Source: Pseudomonas silvicola
Lineage (GTDB): Bacteria > Pseudomonadota > Gammaproteobacteria > Pseudomonadales > Pseudomonadaceae
Reading direction: 5' to 3'
Length of the DNA: 64,000 nt
Assembly: GCF_026651855.1 (NCBI RefSeq)
Contig: NZ_CP093280.1
Coordinates: 2,954,001-3,018,000, forward strand
Shown: piece by piece, positions 8,886-18,018 of the stretch
How positions within the stretch are numbered: position 1 is the first letter of the stretch
Layout: the number at the start of each line of letters is the position of its first letter
Notes under the pieces: generated by a model
Told to the model about the DNA's origin: nothing
Seen by the model: only the letters and a program-made list of their open reading frames with translations
The model's database searches: none
Position numbers and translations under genes: made by a program

Positions 8886-10142
8886 ATGGCGCGCATCATT
8901 GGCGGTCTCGCCGTTTCCCACACGCCTACCATCGGCTTTGCCGTGGACCACAACAAGCAGGAAGAAGCGGCCTGGGCGCCGATCTTCAAGGACTTCGAAC
9001 CAATCAAGGCGTGGCTCGACGAGCACAAGCCCGATGTGCTGTTCTACATCTTCAACGACCATGTGACCTCGTTTTTCTTCGACCACTATTCGGCGTTTTG
9101 CCTGGGCGTCGACGAGCGCTACGAAGTGGCCGACGAAGGCGGCGGCGTGCGCGCGTTGCCGGCCATCGGTGGCCACGCTGAACTGTCCCGCCACATCGGC
9201 CGCAGCCTGATGGCCGACGAGTTCGACATGGCGTTCTTCCGCGACAAGCCCATCGACCATGGCCTGTTCTCGCCGATGTCAGCGCTGCTGCCGTTCGATA
9301 CTGAATGGCCGGTGCAGGTAGTGCCGCTGCACGTGGGCGTGCTGCAGTTCCCGATTCCCAGCGCGGCCCGTTGCTACAAGCTGGGCCAGGCGCTTCGCCG
9401 GGCCATCGAAAGCTTCCCCGAAGACCTCAAGGTCGCCGTGGTGGCCACCGGTGGCGTGTCGCACCAGGTACACGGCGAGCGCTGCGGCTTCAACAACCCG
9501 GAGTGGGACGCGCAGTTCCTCGACCTGCTGGTCAATGACCCGCAACGCCTGACCGAGATCACCCTGGCCGAATACGCCGAACTGGGTGGCATGGAAGGCT
9601 CGGAAGTGATCACCTGGCTGATCATGCGTGGCGCACTGTCGGCCAACGTGATCAAGCGTCATGAGGGGTATTACCTGCCTTCGATGACCGGCATCGCCAC
9701 CCTGGTCCTGGAAAACCAGGCCCGCGACGTTCCGGTTGACCTGCTGGCGCGCCACCGCGAGCACATCGACCATCAGCTCAAGGGTGTGGAGAAGCTGCCG
9801 GGCACCTACCCCTTCACGCTGGAGCGCAGCCACAAGGGTTACCGTCTCAACCGCTTCCTGCATCAGATGATCGTGCCCACCTGGCGTGAGCGCTTCCTGG
9901 CCGACCCGGAGGCGCTGTTCGAAGAGGCGCGACTGAGCGAGCAGGAGCGCGACCTGGTCCGCCGTCGCGACTGGCTGGGGTTGTTGCAGTACGGGGTGAT
10001 CTTCTTCCTGCTGGAGAAACTGGGTGCGGTCACCGGCGTCTCGAACCTGCACATCTACGCGGCCTTCCGTGGCCTGTCGCTGGAAGATTTCCAGAAAACC
10101 CGCAACCAGCAGGTGCTCTACTCGGTGGCCGGCAAGCGCTGA
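8886..10142 (+). CDS. galA: Gallate dioxygenase
   Basis: A 418-residue protein fusing a LigB-type catalytic domain (about 1-280) with a LigA-like domain (about 300-418). It opens the gallate ring by extradiol cleavage to 4-oxalomesaconate. H12 (SHTPTIG) and H59 (FNDHVTSFFFDH) fit the Fe(II) ligands of protocatechuate 4,5-dioxygenase. An acidic residue in GGMEGSE (237-240) is the likely third. H125 and H193/H196 are candidate active-site bases. AGAGGTTTTC precedes the ATG. Its 3' end overlaps galR by 25 bp, and galBCD lie beyond galR, which gives the whole pathway to pyruvate and oxaloacetate. Confidence 0.95.
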   Translation: MARIIGGLAVSHTPTIGFAVDHNKQEEAAWAPIFKDFEPIKAWLDEHKPDVLFYIFNDHVTSFFFDHYSAFCLGVDERYEVADEGGGVRALPAIGGHAELSRHIGRSLMADEFDMAFFRDKPIDHGLFSPMSALLPFDTEWPVQVVPLHVGVLQFPIPSAARCYKLGQALRRAIESFPEDLKVAVVATGGVSHQVHGERCGFNNPEWDAQFLDLLVNDPQRLTEITLAEYAELGGMEGSEVITWLIMRGALSANVIKRHEGYYLPSMTGIATLVLENQARDVPVDLLARHREHIDHQLKGVEKLPGTYPFTLERSHKGYRLNRFLHQMIVPTWRERFLADPEALFEEARLSEQERDLVRRRDWLGLLQYGVIFFLLEKLGAVTGVSNLHIYAAFRGLSLEDFQKTRNQQVLYSVAGKR

Positions 10143-11329
10143 GCCACCGCCGCGCGAATCTGCTCCATCAACGCCTGGGCCGCGGGCGCATGCAGCCCGG
10201 CGCTGCGGTAGGTCAGGCCGATGGGGCGTTCGGTGAGGGGGAGTTGCAGTGTCAGGGGTTGCAGCTCGCCGCTGTCGATCTCGTGGCCCAGCTGGTGGGC
10301 CGATACGGCGGCGATCATGTCCGAGCCCAGCAGCAACCCGCGAATGATCGCCAGGTCAGCGCTCTCCACCACCGGCAGGGGCGGGTCGATGCCCCAGGCG
10401 GCGAACTGACCGTTCAACAGGCCACGGGCCGGGCTGCCCGCGCGGGGCAGTACCCAGCGCATGTTCTGCAGCTCGTCGGGTTGCAGGGCATGCCCTTGCA
10501 AGGGGTGATCGCGTCGGGCAAGCAGCACCATCGCCTCGGTCAGCAGCGCCTCGCCGTGCAGGTCACTGGCGAAGTCGGCCGGGCGCAGGGCGCCGAAGAC
10601 GAAATCCACATCACCGGCACGCAGCTCCGAGGCCAGCAGCTCGAACGGGCTCTCGTTGGTCGCCACCCGCACCCCTGGGTGGGCCGCGGTCAGGGCAACG
10701 ATAGCGGCGGGCAACAGGCGGCTGCGGCCCAGGGGCAGGGCGCCGACGTTGACGGTGCCTTGCAGGGAGCCACGCAGGGCCGCCAGGTCGGCGTCGATGT
10801 GGCGCAATTCGTTGAGGGCGCGACGCAGCGGCGTGAGGATTTCGCTGGCCGCGCGGGTGGGTTGCAGGCCCCGGGACGAGCGCTCGAACAGCAGGCAGCC
10901 GCTGCCACCTTCCAGCACCTTCAGCGCCGCGCTGACGGCCGGCTGGGTCAGCCCGTACAGGCTGGCCACGGTCTGCATGTGACGGGTCTGGCACAGGGCG
11001 ATGAACAGCTCCAGGCGCCGGGCATTGAGCAAATACAAGGGCTCGGCGGCGTGCCCCGCGACATTGCCCAGCAGCGCCGGCACGCTCTCCAGCTCGTCCA
11101 GCGTTCGGCGGGCCCGGGCCAGTACGCGCTTGCCCTGGTCGGTCAGCAACATGCCACTGGCATGGCGCTCGAACAGCGGTACGTCCAGGCGTGTTTCCAG
11201 GTCGCGGATGGCCCGGGTCACCACCGACTGGGCGCGGTACATCAGGGTCGAGGCCCGCGAGATGCTGCCATGCTCGGCCACTCGCACGAAGGCGCGAACC
11301 TGGAGCAGGTTGGGCAGTTCGTCGACCAT
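10118..11329 (-). CDS. galR: LysR-type regulator of gallate catabolism
   Basis: About 403 residues, long for LysR (usually near 300). The N-terminus carries HTH-like features and is followed by a second HTH-like stretch around residues 95-150 (ARRLELFIALCQTRHMQTVASL, read as two segments), a tandem seen in the GalR/GbpR type. The substrate-binding domain then fills the rest. The ATG at 11329 with GGGTGA is preferred to the GTG 9 bp upstream. It is divergent from galB and tail-overlapping with galA, matching the known arrangement in which GalR activates galA and galBCD in response to gallate or its products. Confidence 0.88.
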   Translation of the reverse strand: MVDELPNLLQVRAFVRVAEHGSISRASTLMYRAQSVVTRAIRDLETRLDVPLFERHASGMLLTDQGKRVLARARRTLDELESVPALLGNVAGHAAEPLYLLNARRLELFIALCQTRHMQTVASLYGLTQPAVSAALKVLEGGSGCLLFERSSRGLQPTRAASEILTPLRRALNELRHIDADLAALRGSLQGTVNVGALPLGRSRLLPAAIVALTAAHPGVRVATNESPFELLASELRAGDVDFVFGALRPADFASDLHGEALLTEAMVLLARRDHPLQGHALQPDELQNMRWVLPRAGSPARGLLNGQFAAWGIDPPLPVVESADLAIIRGLLLGSDMIAAVSAHQLGHEIDSGELQPLTLQLPLTERPIGLTYRSAGLHAPAAQALMEQIRAAVAQRLPATE

Positions 11330-11360
11330 GGCAGTCACCCCCGATAAATAAAAAGTATAC

Positions 11361-11371
11361 CTAGCCTAACT
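11361..11371 (+). promoter_or_regulatory. CTAGCCTAACT motif in the galR/galB gap
   Basis: Second copy of CTAGCCTRACT, 67 bp before galB and 32 bp before galR. Together with the copy before galA it forms a plausible gal-regulon element. Confidence 0.3.
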
Positions 11372-11437
11372 GAATGCATTATTCCCCGCCAAGGCCGCGT
11401 GACAGGATGAAGTCATTCCAACCCGCAGGAGTCCACC

Positions 11438-12178
11438 ATGTCTGCCACCCCTAACAAGACCGCCCTGGTGGTCAGTGCCCACTCCGCCGACTTCGTCTGG
11501 CGTGCCGGTGGCGCCATCGCCCTGCATGCCCGTCAAGGCTATGACGTGCACATTGTCTGCCTGTCGTTCGGTGAGCGTGGCGAGTCGGCGAAAATGTGGC
11601 GCAAGGGCCCGGGCATGACCGAAGAAATCGTCAAGGCCGGCCGTCGTCAGGAAGCCGAGGCCGCCGCCGAAGTGCTGGGCGCCACCGTCGAATTCTTTGA
11701 TATCGGCGACTACCCGATGCGCGCCGACACCGAGACCCTGTTCCGCCTGGCCGATGTATTCCGCCGCGTGCAGCCTGAATTCGTACTCAGCCACTCGCTG
11801 AAAGACCCCTACAACTACGACCACCCCCTGGCCACCCACCTGGCCCAGGAAGCGCGCATCATTGCCCAGGCCGAGGGTTACAAGCCCGGCGAAAAAATCG
11901 TCGGTGCGCCGCCGGTGTACAGCTTCGAACCGCACCAGCCCGAACAGTGCGAGTGGAAACCCGACGTGCTGCTGGACATCACCGAGGTCTGGGACAAGAA
12001 GTACGCCGCCATCCAGTGCATGGCTGGCCAGGAACACCTGTGGGAATACTACACCCGCGTGGCCTTGCAGCGTGGCGTGCAGGCCAAGCGCAACATTGGT
12101 ATCACCTCGAAGAAAGACATCGTGTATGCCGAGGGTTACCAGAGCATCTTCCCCCGCGTTACGGAGAATCTGGGATGA
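11438..12178 (+). CDS. galB: 4-oxalomesaconate hydratase (PIG-L/LmbE fold)
   Basis: A 246-residue protein of the zinc-dependent PIG-L family. The metal site begins SAHSADF (H15, D18), and a further [11 protein letters not shown] stretch near residue 130 supplies histidines. GalB hydrates 4-oxalomesaconate to 4-carboxy-4-hydroxy-2-oxoadipate. It is not related to the LigJ hydratases. It is the first gene of galBCD; its TGA overlaps the galC ATG (ATGA). GCAGGAGTCCACC precedes the start. Confidence 0.92.
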   Translation: MSATPNKTALVVSAHSADFVWRAGGAIALHARQGYDVHIVCLSFGERGESAKMWRKGPGMTEEIVKAGRRQEAEAAAEVLGATVEFFDIGDYPMRADTETLFRLADVFRRVQPEFVLSHSLKDPYNYDHPLATHLAQEARIIAQAEGYKPGEKIVGAPPVYSFEPHQPEQCEWKPDVLLDITEVWDKKYAAIQCMAGQEHLWEYYTRVALQRGVQAKRNIGITSKKDIVYAEGYQSIFPRVTENLG

Positions 12179-12888
12179 GCCTTGTCGGAAAAACCGGTGT
12201 CGTGGTGCGCAACATCCAGCGTGCCGACAGCGCCCTGATCGACGAACTGCGCCAGTACGGCGTGGCCACCGTGCACGAAGCCCAGGGCCGCAAGGGCCTG
12301 CTGGCACCGTTCATGCGCCCCATTCAGCAAGGCGTGGCCATCAGCGGCTCGGCCATCACCGTGCTGGTGGCGCCTGGCGATAACTGGATGTTCCATGTGG
12401 CGGTCGAGCAGGCCCAGGCCGGCGATATTCTGGTGGTTGCCCCCAGCTCGCCCTGCACCGACGGCTACTTCGGCGACCTGCTGGCCACCTCGCTGCAGGC
12501 CCGTGGTGTGCGCGGCCTGATCCTGGAAGCGGGTGTGCGCGACACCCATACCCTGCGGGAAATGGGCTTCCACGTGTGGTCCAAGGCGGTTCACGCCCAG
12601 GGCACCATCAAGGAAACCCTGGGCTCGGTGAACATTCCGGTGATCTGCGCCGGGCAACTGGTGAACCCCGGTGACGTGGTGCTGGCCGACGACGATGGCG
12701 TGGTGGTAGTGCGCCGCGACGAACTGCACAGCGTGGTGGAGGCCGCCCGCAAGCGTGCCGACCTCGAAGAAAGCAAGCGTCTGCGTCTGGCCAGTGGCGA
12801 GCTGGGCCTGGATATCTACAACATGCGCCCACGCCTGGCCGAGAAAGGCCTGCGCTACGTGGATGACATCAGCGAACTGGAGGACTGA
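12175..12888 (+). CDS. galC: 4-carboxy-4-hydroxy-2-oxoadipate (CHA) aldolase
   Basis: A 237-residue class II aldolase of the RraA-like HMG/CHA group. Recognisable stretches are [13 protein letters not shown] near residue 29 and [15 protein letters not shown] near residue 119, which contribute metal and substrate ligands. It splits CHA into pyruvate and oxaloacetate, the last step of gallate breakdown. It is translationally coupled to galB by ATGA, and galD starts 4 bp after its stop. Confidence 0.92.
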   Translation: MSLVGKTGVVVRNIQRADSALIDELRQYGVATVHEAQGRKGLLAPFMRPIQQGVAISGSAITVLVAPGDNWMFHVAVEQAQAGDILVVAPSSPCTDGYFGDLLATSLQARGVRGLILEAGVRDTHTLREMGFHVWSKAVHAQGTIKETLGSVNIPVICAGQLVNPGDVVLADDDGVVVVRRDELHSVVEAARKRADLEESKRLRLASGELGLDIYNMRPRLAEKGLRYVDDISELED

Positions 12889-12892
12889 GGTC

Positions 12893-13951
12893 GTGGCCCA
12901 GCGTCGAATTCCTTGCCTGATGATCCGCGGCGGTACTTCCAAAGGTGCCTATTTCCTGGCTGACGACTTGCCTGCCGAGGCCGAGGCTCGCGACCGCGTG
13001 TTGCTGGCGGCCATGGGCTCGCCCGATGCGCGGCAGATCGACGGCATTGGCGGCGGTGACTCGCTGACCAGCAAGGTGGCGATCATCAAGCGTTCGGCGC
13101 GCCCGGGCGTGGACGTCGACTACCTGTTTGCCCAGGTGGTGGTCGATGAGCCGCGCGTGGACTACGGCCAGAACTGCGGCAACATCCTCGCCGGCGTCGG
13201 CCCCTTCGCCCTGGAGCGTGGGTTGGTGCAGGCCAGCGGTGACGTGACCGCGGTGCGCATCTTCATGGAAAACACCGGCCAGACCGCCACCGCTCAGGTG
13301 CAGACCCCAGGCGGTGAGGTGGCCTACGCCGGTGATACGCGGATCGACGGCGTGCCGGGCAGCGCGGCGGCGGTGGTCATCGAGTTCGATGACATCGCCG
13401 GCTCCAGTTGCGGTTCACTGTTCCCCACCGGCAACGTGGTCGACATGTTCGACGGCGTGGCCGTGACCTGCATCGACAACGGCATGCCGGTGGTGCTGAT
13501 CCGCGCCAGCGACCTGGGCCGCACGGGCTATGAAAGTCGGGCGGACCTGGACGCTGACGTGGCGCTCAAGGCACGCCTGGAAGCCATCCGCCTGCAAGCC
13601 GGCCCGGCCATGAACCTGGGTGATGTCAGTGCCCGCACCGTGCCCAAGATGTGCCTGGTGGCCGCGCCGCAGCAGGGCGGGGCGATCAGCAGCCGCAGTT
13701 TCATCCCCCACAAGTGCCATGCCTCCATCGGCGTGTTCGGCGCGGTCAGCGTCGCCACGGCATGCCTGTACCCGGGTTCGGTGGCCAGTGACCTCAGCGA
13801 AGTCCCTGCCGGCGACCACAAACGCCTGGCGGTGGAACATCCCACGGGCGAATTCACCGTGGCGGTGCACACCGACAACGGCAAAGTGGTCAGTTGTGGC
13901 CTGGTGCGCACCGCGCGGTTGCTGTTCGATGGCAAGGTGTGCATTGGCTGA
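12893..13951 (+). CDS. galD: 4-oxalomesaconate tautomerase (PrpF-like fold)
   Basis: A 352-residue protein with the PrpF/DapF-like two-lobe isomerase fold. The N-terminal MIRGGTSKGAYF and the NCGN stretch (GQNCGNILAGVG) are family hallmarks. The cysteine in each (NCGN near 98; SFIPHKCHASIG) fits the catalytic pair. It interconverts keto and enol forms of 4-oxalomesaconate. The start is taken as GTG 12893, 4 bp after galC, because MAQRRIPCLMIRGG then aligns with the family N-terminus; the frame is open upstream but only inside galC. Confidence 0.92.
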   Translation: MAQRRIPCLMIRGGTSKGAYFLADDLPAEAEARDRVLLAAMGSPDARQIDGIGGGDSLTSKVAIIKRSARPGVDVDYLFAQVVVDEPRVDYGQNCGNILAGVGPFALERGLVQASGDVTAVRIFMENTGQTATAQVQTPGGEVAYAGDTRIDGVPGSAAAVVIEFDDIAGSSCGSLFPTGNVVDMFDGVAVTCIDNGMPVVLIRASDLGRTGYESRADLDADVALKARLEAIRLQAGPAMNLGDVSARTVPKMCLVAAPQQGGAISSRSFIPHKCHASIGVFGAVSVATACLYPGSVASDLSEVPAGDHKRLAVEHPTGEFTVAVHTDNGKVVSCGLVRTARLLFDGKVCIG

Positions 13952-13974
13952 AGTGACGCAGATCCCCGGGTAAC

Positions 13975-14013
13975 AGCGGACCTGGCCGCGTCCCGGGCGC
14001 CGCGTAGCGCCAG
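13975..14013 (+). repeat. Copy of interspersed GGACCTGGCCGCGTC palindromic repeat
   Basis: AGCGGACCTGGCCGCGTC starts here and continues with a CGGGCGC core. It closes with GCCAGG, which pairs with CCTGGC to make a stem of about 33 nt. The same core is at 3952-3979 and, inverted, at 58481-58510. It lies 24 bp after galD, and further on ACCCT-CAT-AGGGT (14086-14098) followed by T-rich sequence could end the galBCD transcript. Confidence 0.55.
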
Positions 14014-14127
14014 GCACTGCCCGCACACGCTTGACGCGGTCCACCCTGCGAACTGGCGCAACGCGCCGCAGTCAGATTTACTGGTACCCTCATAGGGTTT
14101 ACGTTTTTCTGATGCCCGCAGGTGCCA

Positions 14128-15792
14128 ATGGACCGCTACGCCCCCCACCAATGGTTGCCCCATGAGAAGCCGAGCCTGCCCGGCTCGCCATCCACGCCAT
14201 TGCACTCCACGCCCAAGCGCCTGGCCTTCGCTGCCGTTGGCCTGCTGGTGGCTATCACGGGCGGCCTGGGCAATGCCCTGGTCACGGCCAACCTGCAATT
14301 TCTGCAGGGTGCGCTGGGGGCCACCCAGGCGGAAATGGCCTGGCTGCCCGCGGCCTACGTCATGACCAACATTTCCATGAACCTGGTGCTGGTCAAGTTC
14401 CGCCAGCAGTTTGGTCTGCGCGCGTTCACCGAAGTGTTCCTGGTGCTCTACGCCCTGGTCACCTTCGCCCATCTGTTCGTCAACGACCTGAACTCGGCCA
14501 TCGCCGTGCGTGCTGCCCACGGCATGACTGGCGCGGCGCTCAGTTCCCTGGGCCTGTACTACATGATCCAGGCCTTCCCCGCCAAGTGGCGGCTCAAGGC
14601 CCTGGTGCTGGGCTTGGGTGCCTCGCAACTGGCCTTGCCCCTGGCCCGGGTGTTTTCCGAAGACTTGCTGCAGATCGCCGAATGGCGTGGCCTGTACCTG
14701 TTCGAACTGGGCCTGGCGCTGACCGCCCTGGGGTGCGTGTTCATGCTCAAGCTGCCGCCGGGAGACCGCTTTCGCACCTTCGAACCGCTGGACTTCCTCA
14801 CGTTCGCCATCCTTGCCACGGGCTTCGCCCTGCTGTGCGCGGTGCTGTCGCTGGGGCGTATCGACTGGTGGCTGGAAGCGCCCTGGATCGGCTGGGCGTC
14901 GGCTGGCTGTATCGTACTGGTCTTCACGGGCCTGGCCATCGAGCATAACCGCAGCAACCCCATGCTCATGACCCGCTGGCTGGGGAGCGGCGTGGCCATC
15001 CGTCTCGCCCTGGGGGTGATCCTCATCCGCATGGTGGCCTCGGAGCAGTCGACAGGCGCGGTGGGCTTTCTGCAGGCCTTGAACATGAGCCAGGAGCAGA
15101 TGCGCAGCCTGTATTTCGTGATGCTGGTGGGCGCGGTCGCCGGGTTGGCTGTCAGCGCCTGGACCATTCGCCCGGAACACCTGTTCATGCCCTTGATCGT
15201 GTCGCTGGCGCTGATGGCCACCGGGTCGTACATGGACTCGTTTTCCAACAACCTCACGCGGCCCTGGAACATGTACCTCAGCCAGTTCCTGCTGGCTTTC
15301 GGCAGCACCTTCTTCGTGGGGCCGACCATGGCCCTGGGCACGCGCAACGTGGTCACCAACCCGCGGAACCTGATCAGCTTCTCGGTGCTGTTCGGCATCT
15401 GCAACAACCTGGGCGGCCTGATCGGCTCGGCGTTGCTGGGCACTTACCAGATCGTGCGGGAAAAATTCCATTCCAGCATCATCGTCGAGCAGCTTACGCT
15501 GCTTGACCCCAGGGTCCTGGCCCGCGTGCAGAGCAGTGCGTCGAGCTATGCCTCGGTAGTGGCCGACACGTCCTCGCGGACCAATCTGGGCTACCGCGCG
15601 TTGTCCACCGCCGCGACCCGAGAGGCCAACGTGCTGGCCTACAACGACGTCTTCATGTTCATCGGCGTGGTCGCGGTGCTGACCATGCTATGGATCTTCA
15701 TCCGCAGCCTGTGGCTGCTGACCACCACAACCACCCAGGCGCCCCCTGCGGCGTCGCCTTCCGAACCTGCCAGCGGCGCCTCTTCTTCATGA
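14128..15792 (+). CDS. MFS transporter, DHA2 (EmrB/FarB-like), likely efflux
   Basis: About 554 residues with roughly 14 hydrophobic segments, the DHA2 size. The AWLPAAYVMTNI segment in TM2 matches EmrB-type proton antiporters. The ATG at 14128 is chosen over the GTG at 14122 because GCAGG lies at proper spacing. It is coupled by ATGA to an HlyD-family gene. Together with an outer-membrane TolC-like protein encoded elsewhere these would form a tripartite exporter across both membranes. The C-terminal tail is low-complexity Thr/Ala/Ser. Its place after galBCD suggests export of aromatic acids, but this is inference. Confidence 0.85.
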   Translation: MDRYAPHQWLPHEKPSLPGSPSTPLHSTPKRLAFAAVGLLVAITGGLGNALVTANLQFLQGALGATQAEMAWLPAAYVMTNISMNLVLVKFRQQFGLRAFTEVFLVLYALVTFAHLFVNDLNSAIAVRAAHGMTGAALSSLGLYYMIQAFPAKWRLKALVLGLGASQLALPLARVFSEDLLQIAEWRGLYLFELGLALTALGCVFMLKLPPGDRFRTFEPLDFLTFAILATGFALLCAVLSLGRIDWWLEAPWIGWASAGCIVLVFTGLAIEHNRSNPMLMTRWLGSGVAIRLALGVILIRMVASEQSTGAVGFLQALNMSQEQMRSLYFVMLVGAVAGLAVSAWTIRPEHLFMPLIVSLALMATGSYMDSFSNNLTRPWNMYLSQFLLAFGSTFFVGPTMALGTRNVVTNPRNLISFSVLFGICNNLGGLIGSALLGTYQIVREKFHSSIIVEQLTLLDPRVLARVQSSASSYASVVADTSSRTNLGYRALSTAATREANVLAYNDVFMFIGVVAVLTMLWIFIRSLWLLTTTTTQAPPAASPSEPASGASSS

Positions 15793-16949
15793 CCGAACCG
15801 ACGACGACCACCACCAACGCCATCGCTTCCACCCCCGAAGGGGTTGCTCCGACTGCCACTGCGCCTCGCTCCCTGAGGGTGCGGGTCATCTCCACGCTGG
15901 TATTCGCCAGCATCGCGATCGTTGGCGTATTGATCGTGCTCTATGCCTGGGAGCTACCGCCGTTCAGCAGCAAGATCGAGAGCACCGAGAACGCCCTGGT
16001 GCGTGGCCAGACTACGATCATCGGCCCGCAACTGGCCGGCTACGTGTTTGAAGTGCCGGTGCAGGACTTCCAGTTCGTCAAGGCCGGTGACCTGCTGGTG
16101 CGCCTCGACGACCGAATCTATAAACAGAAAGTGGACCAGTCCCTGGCCCAGTTGGAGCAGGCCAAGGCCAACCTTGCCAACAACCTGCAGCAGCGTCGAA
16201 GCGCCGAGGCCACCATCGCCCAGCGCCAGGCCGCCATCGGTGATAGCGACGCCCAGGCGCAGAAAAGCGCCGCGGCCCTGCGCCGCAACGAAGCCCTGGT
16301 CAGCGACGGCTCCGTGTCCAAAAGCGAGCTGGACGTTGCCCGTGCGGCCAACGCCGCCGCCATCGCCGCCCTGGCCCAGGCCAAGGCCGCACTGGAAATT
16401 TCCCGTCAGGACCTGCAGACGGTCATCGTCAACCGCGCATCCCTGGAAGCGGCCGTCAGCAGCGCCGAAGCCGCGGTGGAACTGGCGCGCATCGACCTGT
16501 CCAACACCCGCATCACCGCCCCGCGTGACGGCCAGCTGGGCCAGATCGGCGTACGCCTGGGCGCCTACGTCAACATTGGTGCGCAGCTCATGGCCCTGGT
16601 GCCCGACACCCTCTGGGTCATCGCCAACATGAAGGAAACCCAGATGGCCGACGTGCGCGTCGGCCAGCCCGCCACGTTTACCGTCGACGCCCTCAACCAC
16701 CTGCGCCTGCGCGGCCACGTGCAACGCATCTCGCCGGCCACCGGCTCGGAGTTCAGCCTGCTGCAGGCGGACAACGCCACGGGCAACTTCGTCAAGATTG
16801 CCCAGCGTATTCCGGTGAGGATCACCGTGGACAGTAACCAGCCGGAGGCGCAACGCCTGCGGCCGGGGATGTCGGTGGTGGTGAGTATCGATACCGGGTA
16901 TGTGGTGGAGGATGAGCGTGGGGTGCCGGCGCACGGGGAGGAGGATTGA
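15789..16949 (+). CDS. HlyD/EmrA-family membrane fusion protein
   Basis: A 386-residue protein with one TM anchor (about residues 32-52). A lipoyl half-motif follows (ENALVRGQTTIIGPQLAGYV), then a long alpha-helical hairpin coiled coil rich in Ala/Gln (about 110-215), the second lipoyl half (ITAPRDGQLGQIGV) and a beta-barrel. It would bridge the inner-membrane DHA2 pump at 14128-15792 and an outer-membrane channel. Its start overlaps the pump stop (ATGA), so the two are one operon. Confidence 0.88.
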   Translation: MTEPTTTTTNAIASTPEGVAPTATAPRSLRVRVISTLVFASIAIVGVLIVLYAWELPPFSSKIESTENALVRGQTTIIGPQLAGYVFEVPVQDFQFVKAGDLLVRLDDRIYKQKVDQSLAQLEQAKANLANNLQQRRSAEATIAQRQAAIGDSDAQAQKSAAALRRNEALVSDGSVSKSELDVARAANAAAIAALAQAKAALEISRQDLQTVIVNRASLEAAVSSAEAAVELARIDLSNTRITAPRDGQLGQIGVRLGAYVNIGAQLMALVPDTLWVIANMKETQMADVRVGQPATFTVDALNHLRLRGHVQRISPATGSEFSLLQADNATGNFVKIAQRIPVRITVDSNQPEAQRLRPGMSVVVSIDTGYVVEDERGVPAHGEED

Positions 16950-16981
16950 GGCGTCGTCGAACCTGCCCCGGCTGGATCGGG

Positions 16982-17431
16982 TCAGGGGCGAGGGGCGGGG
17001 GCCTGCTGGAGTGAGAAATGCAGGTTCTTGAGTCCGTCGGTGGTGTTGACCAACGCATCGCTTCGGTACTGAAGGACGCGGCCCTTCACTTCCAGAGTCA
17101 TAGCGCCTTGGTTTCTGCTGACGTTGACCTCATCGTCGTCTGACACCAGGAACGCCTGTGCGTGTGCCAGTTTTTCCAACACGCTGGCGTCGTCGCCGCT
17201 CTCTTGCGTGATGTAGTAGCGGTAGCTGAACGACGTCGTGGCGCCGCCGCTATTGTCACGAGCTCCGTAGAAGAAGAGGTTGTCCTGTAGAGGAACCTTG
17301 ACGACCACTTTATCCAGCTCGGGAACGGCTTCGCTATCCAGCCAGTACCAGGCGTTGGCCAGCAAGGAAACGACCAGCAGCGCGTTGGCGAAGAGCTGGA
17401 AGCGGGCTCTAGTAGTGCTTCCACTTTGCAT
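16982..17431 (-). CDS. Small single-pass membrane protein of unknown function
   Basis: A 149-residue protein. The ATG at 17431 has an excellent ribosome site (AAAGGAGTGGCAT). One hydrophobic segment (FQLFANALLVVSLLANAWYW) near the N-terminus anchors it. The rest, with DNLFFYGARDN and LVSDDDEVNVSRNQ, would be periplasmic if the anchor is N-in. No family is recognised. It is convergent with the HlyD gene and stands alone otherwise. Confidence 0.7.
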   Translation of the reverse strand: MQSGSTTRARFQLFANALLVVSLLANAWYWLDSEAVPELDKVVVKVPLQDNLFFYGARDNSGGATTSFSYRYYITQESGDDASVLEKLAHAQAFLVSDDDEVNVSRNQGAMTLEVKGRVLQYRSDALVNTTDGLKNLHFSLQQAPAPRP

Positions 17432-17691
17432 ATGCCACTCCTTTGCTGATCCATTCCTGGTCTTGAAAATGATCACCGTAGGGTGCATCGCTCTGGCGTT
17501 GAGCGAGCTGAAGGTTAGCGTCTATGGAGACACTGCGAGAGTGGGGTGGGACACGCATGGATCATCCTGAAAAGCGCGGAAAAGCGAATAATACATGTCG
17601 CATGAAGCGGGTTCTTGCGAAACACCAAAAATCAGTTGTTCCCTACAAGGATGTCGGAACGCGTTCGATGGCCGCGATGGTGTGGATCCCC

Positions 17692-18017
17692 CCTATGGGA
17701 CCGGGCGAAGCTCGGGAAGGCCGCGCCGCGGTCTGCCAGATGCACCGCAGCGCCTGCTTCCCGAGCTGACGCCCGGTCCCACAGGGGATGGCCGCGATGG
17801 CGAGGTACCCCTCCTGTGGGACCGGGCGAAGCTCGGGAAGGCCTCGGCGCGGTGTGTCTGATGCACCGCAGCGCCTGCTTCCCGAGCTGGCGCCCGGTCC
17901 CACAGGGTGAACTGACCGCGATGGTGAGGAGCACCCCTGTGGGACCGGGCGAAGCTCGGGAAGGTGACGACGCGGTCTACCTGCGGGGCCTGCTTCGCGA
18001 ATTGGCTCCCCAAGCAG
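17692..18017. repeat. REP/BIME cluster: six palindromic units in alternating orientation
   Basis: The unit TGTGGGACCGGGCGAAGCTC, extending with GGGAAGG, occurs directly at about 17692-17720, 17813-17841 and 17936-17964. It occurs inverted at about 17756-17785 and 17877-17906, and a diverged inverted copy fills about 17987-18017. The core CCGGGC-GAA-GCTCGG is an imperfect hairpin. Alternating orientation is that of Pseudomonas REP pairs (BIMEs). The spacers also repeat (GATGCACCGCAGCGCCTGCT twice). The preceding 260 bp (17432-17691) shows no gene. Confidence 0.85.
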
Positions 18018-18018
18018 G

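Noticed and set aside
13528-15471. Minus-strand open frame of 647 codons across galD and the DHA2 gene
   Set aside because: Covers two well-supported plus-strand genes; composition (His/Gln/Arg/Gly-rich) is that of an antisense frame.
17692-18017. CRISPR-like array
   Set aside because: The repeats alternate in orientation and the spacers are themselves similar, which is REP/BIME structure; no cas genes are present.
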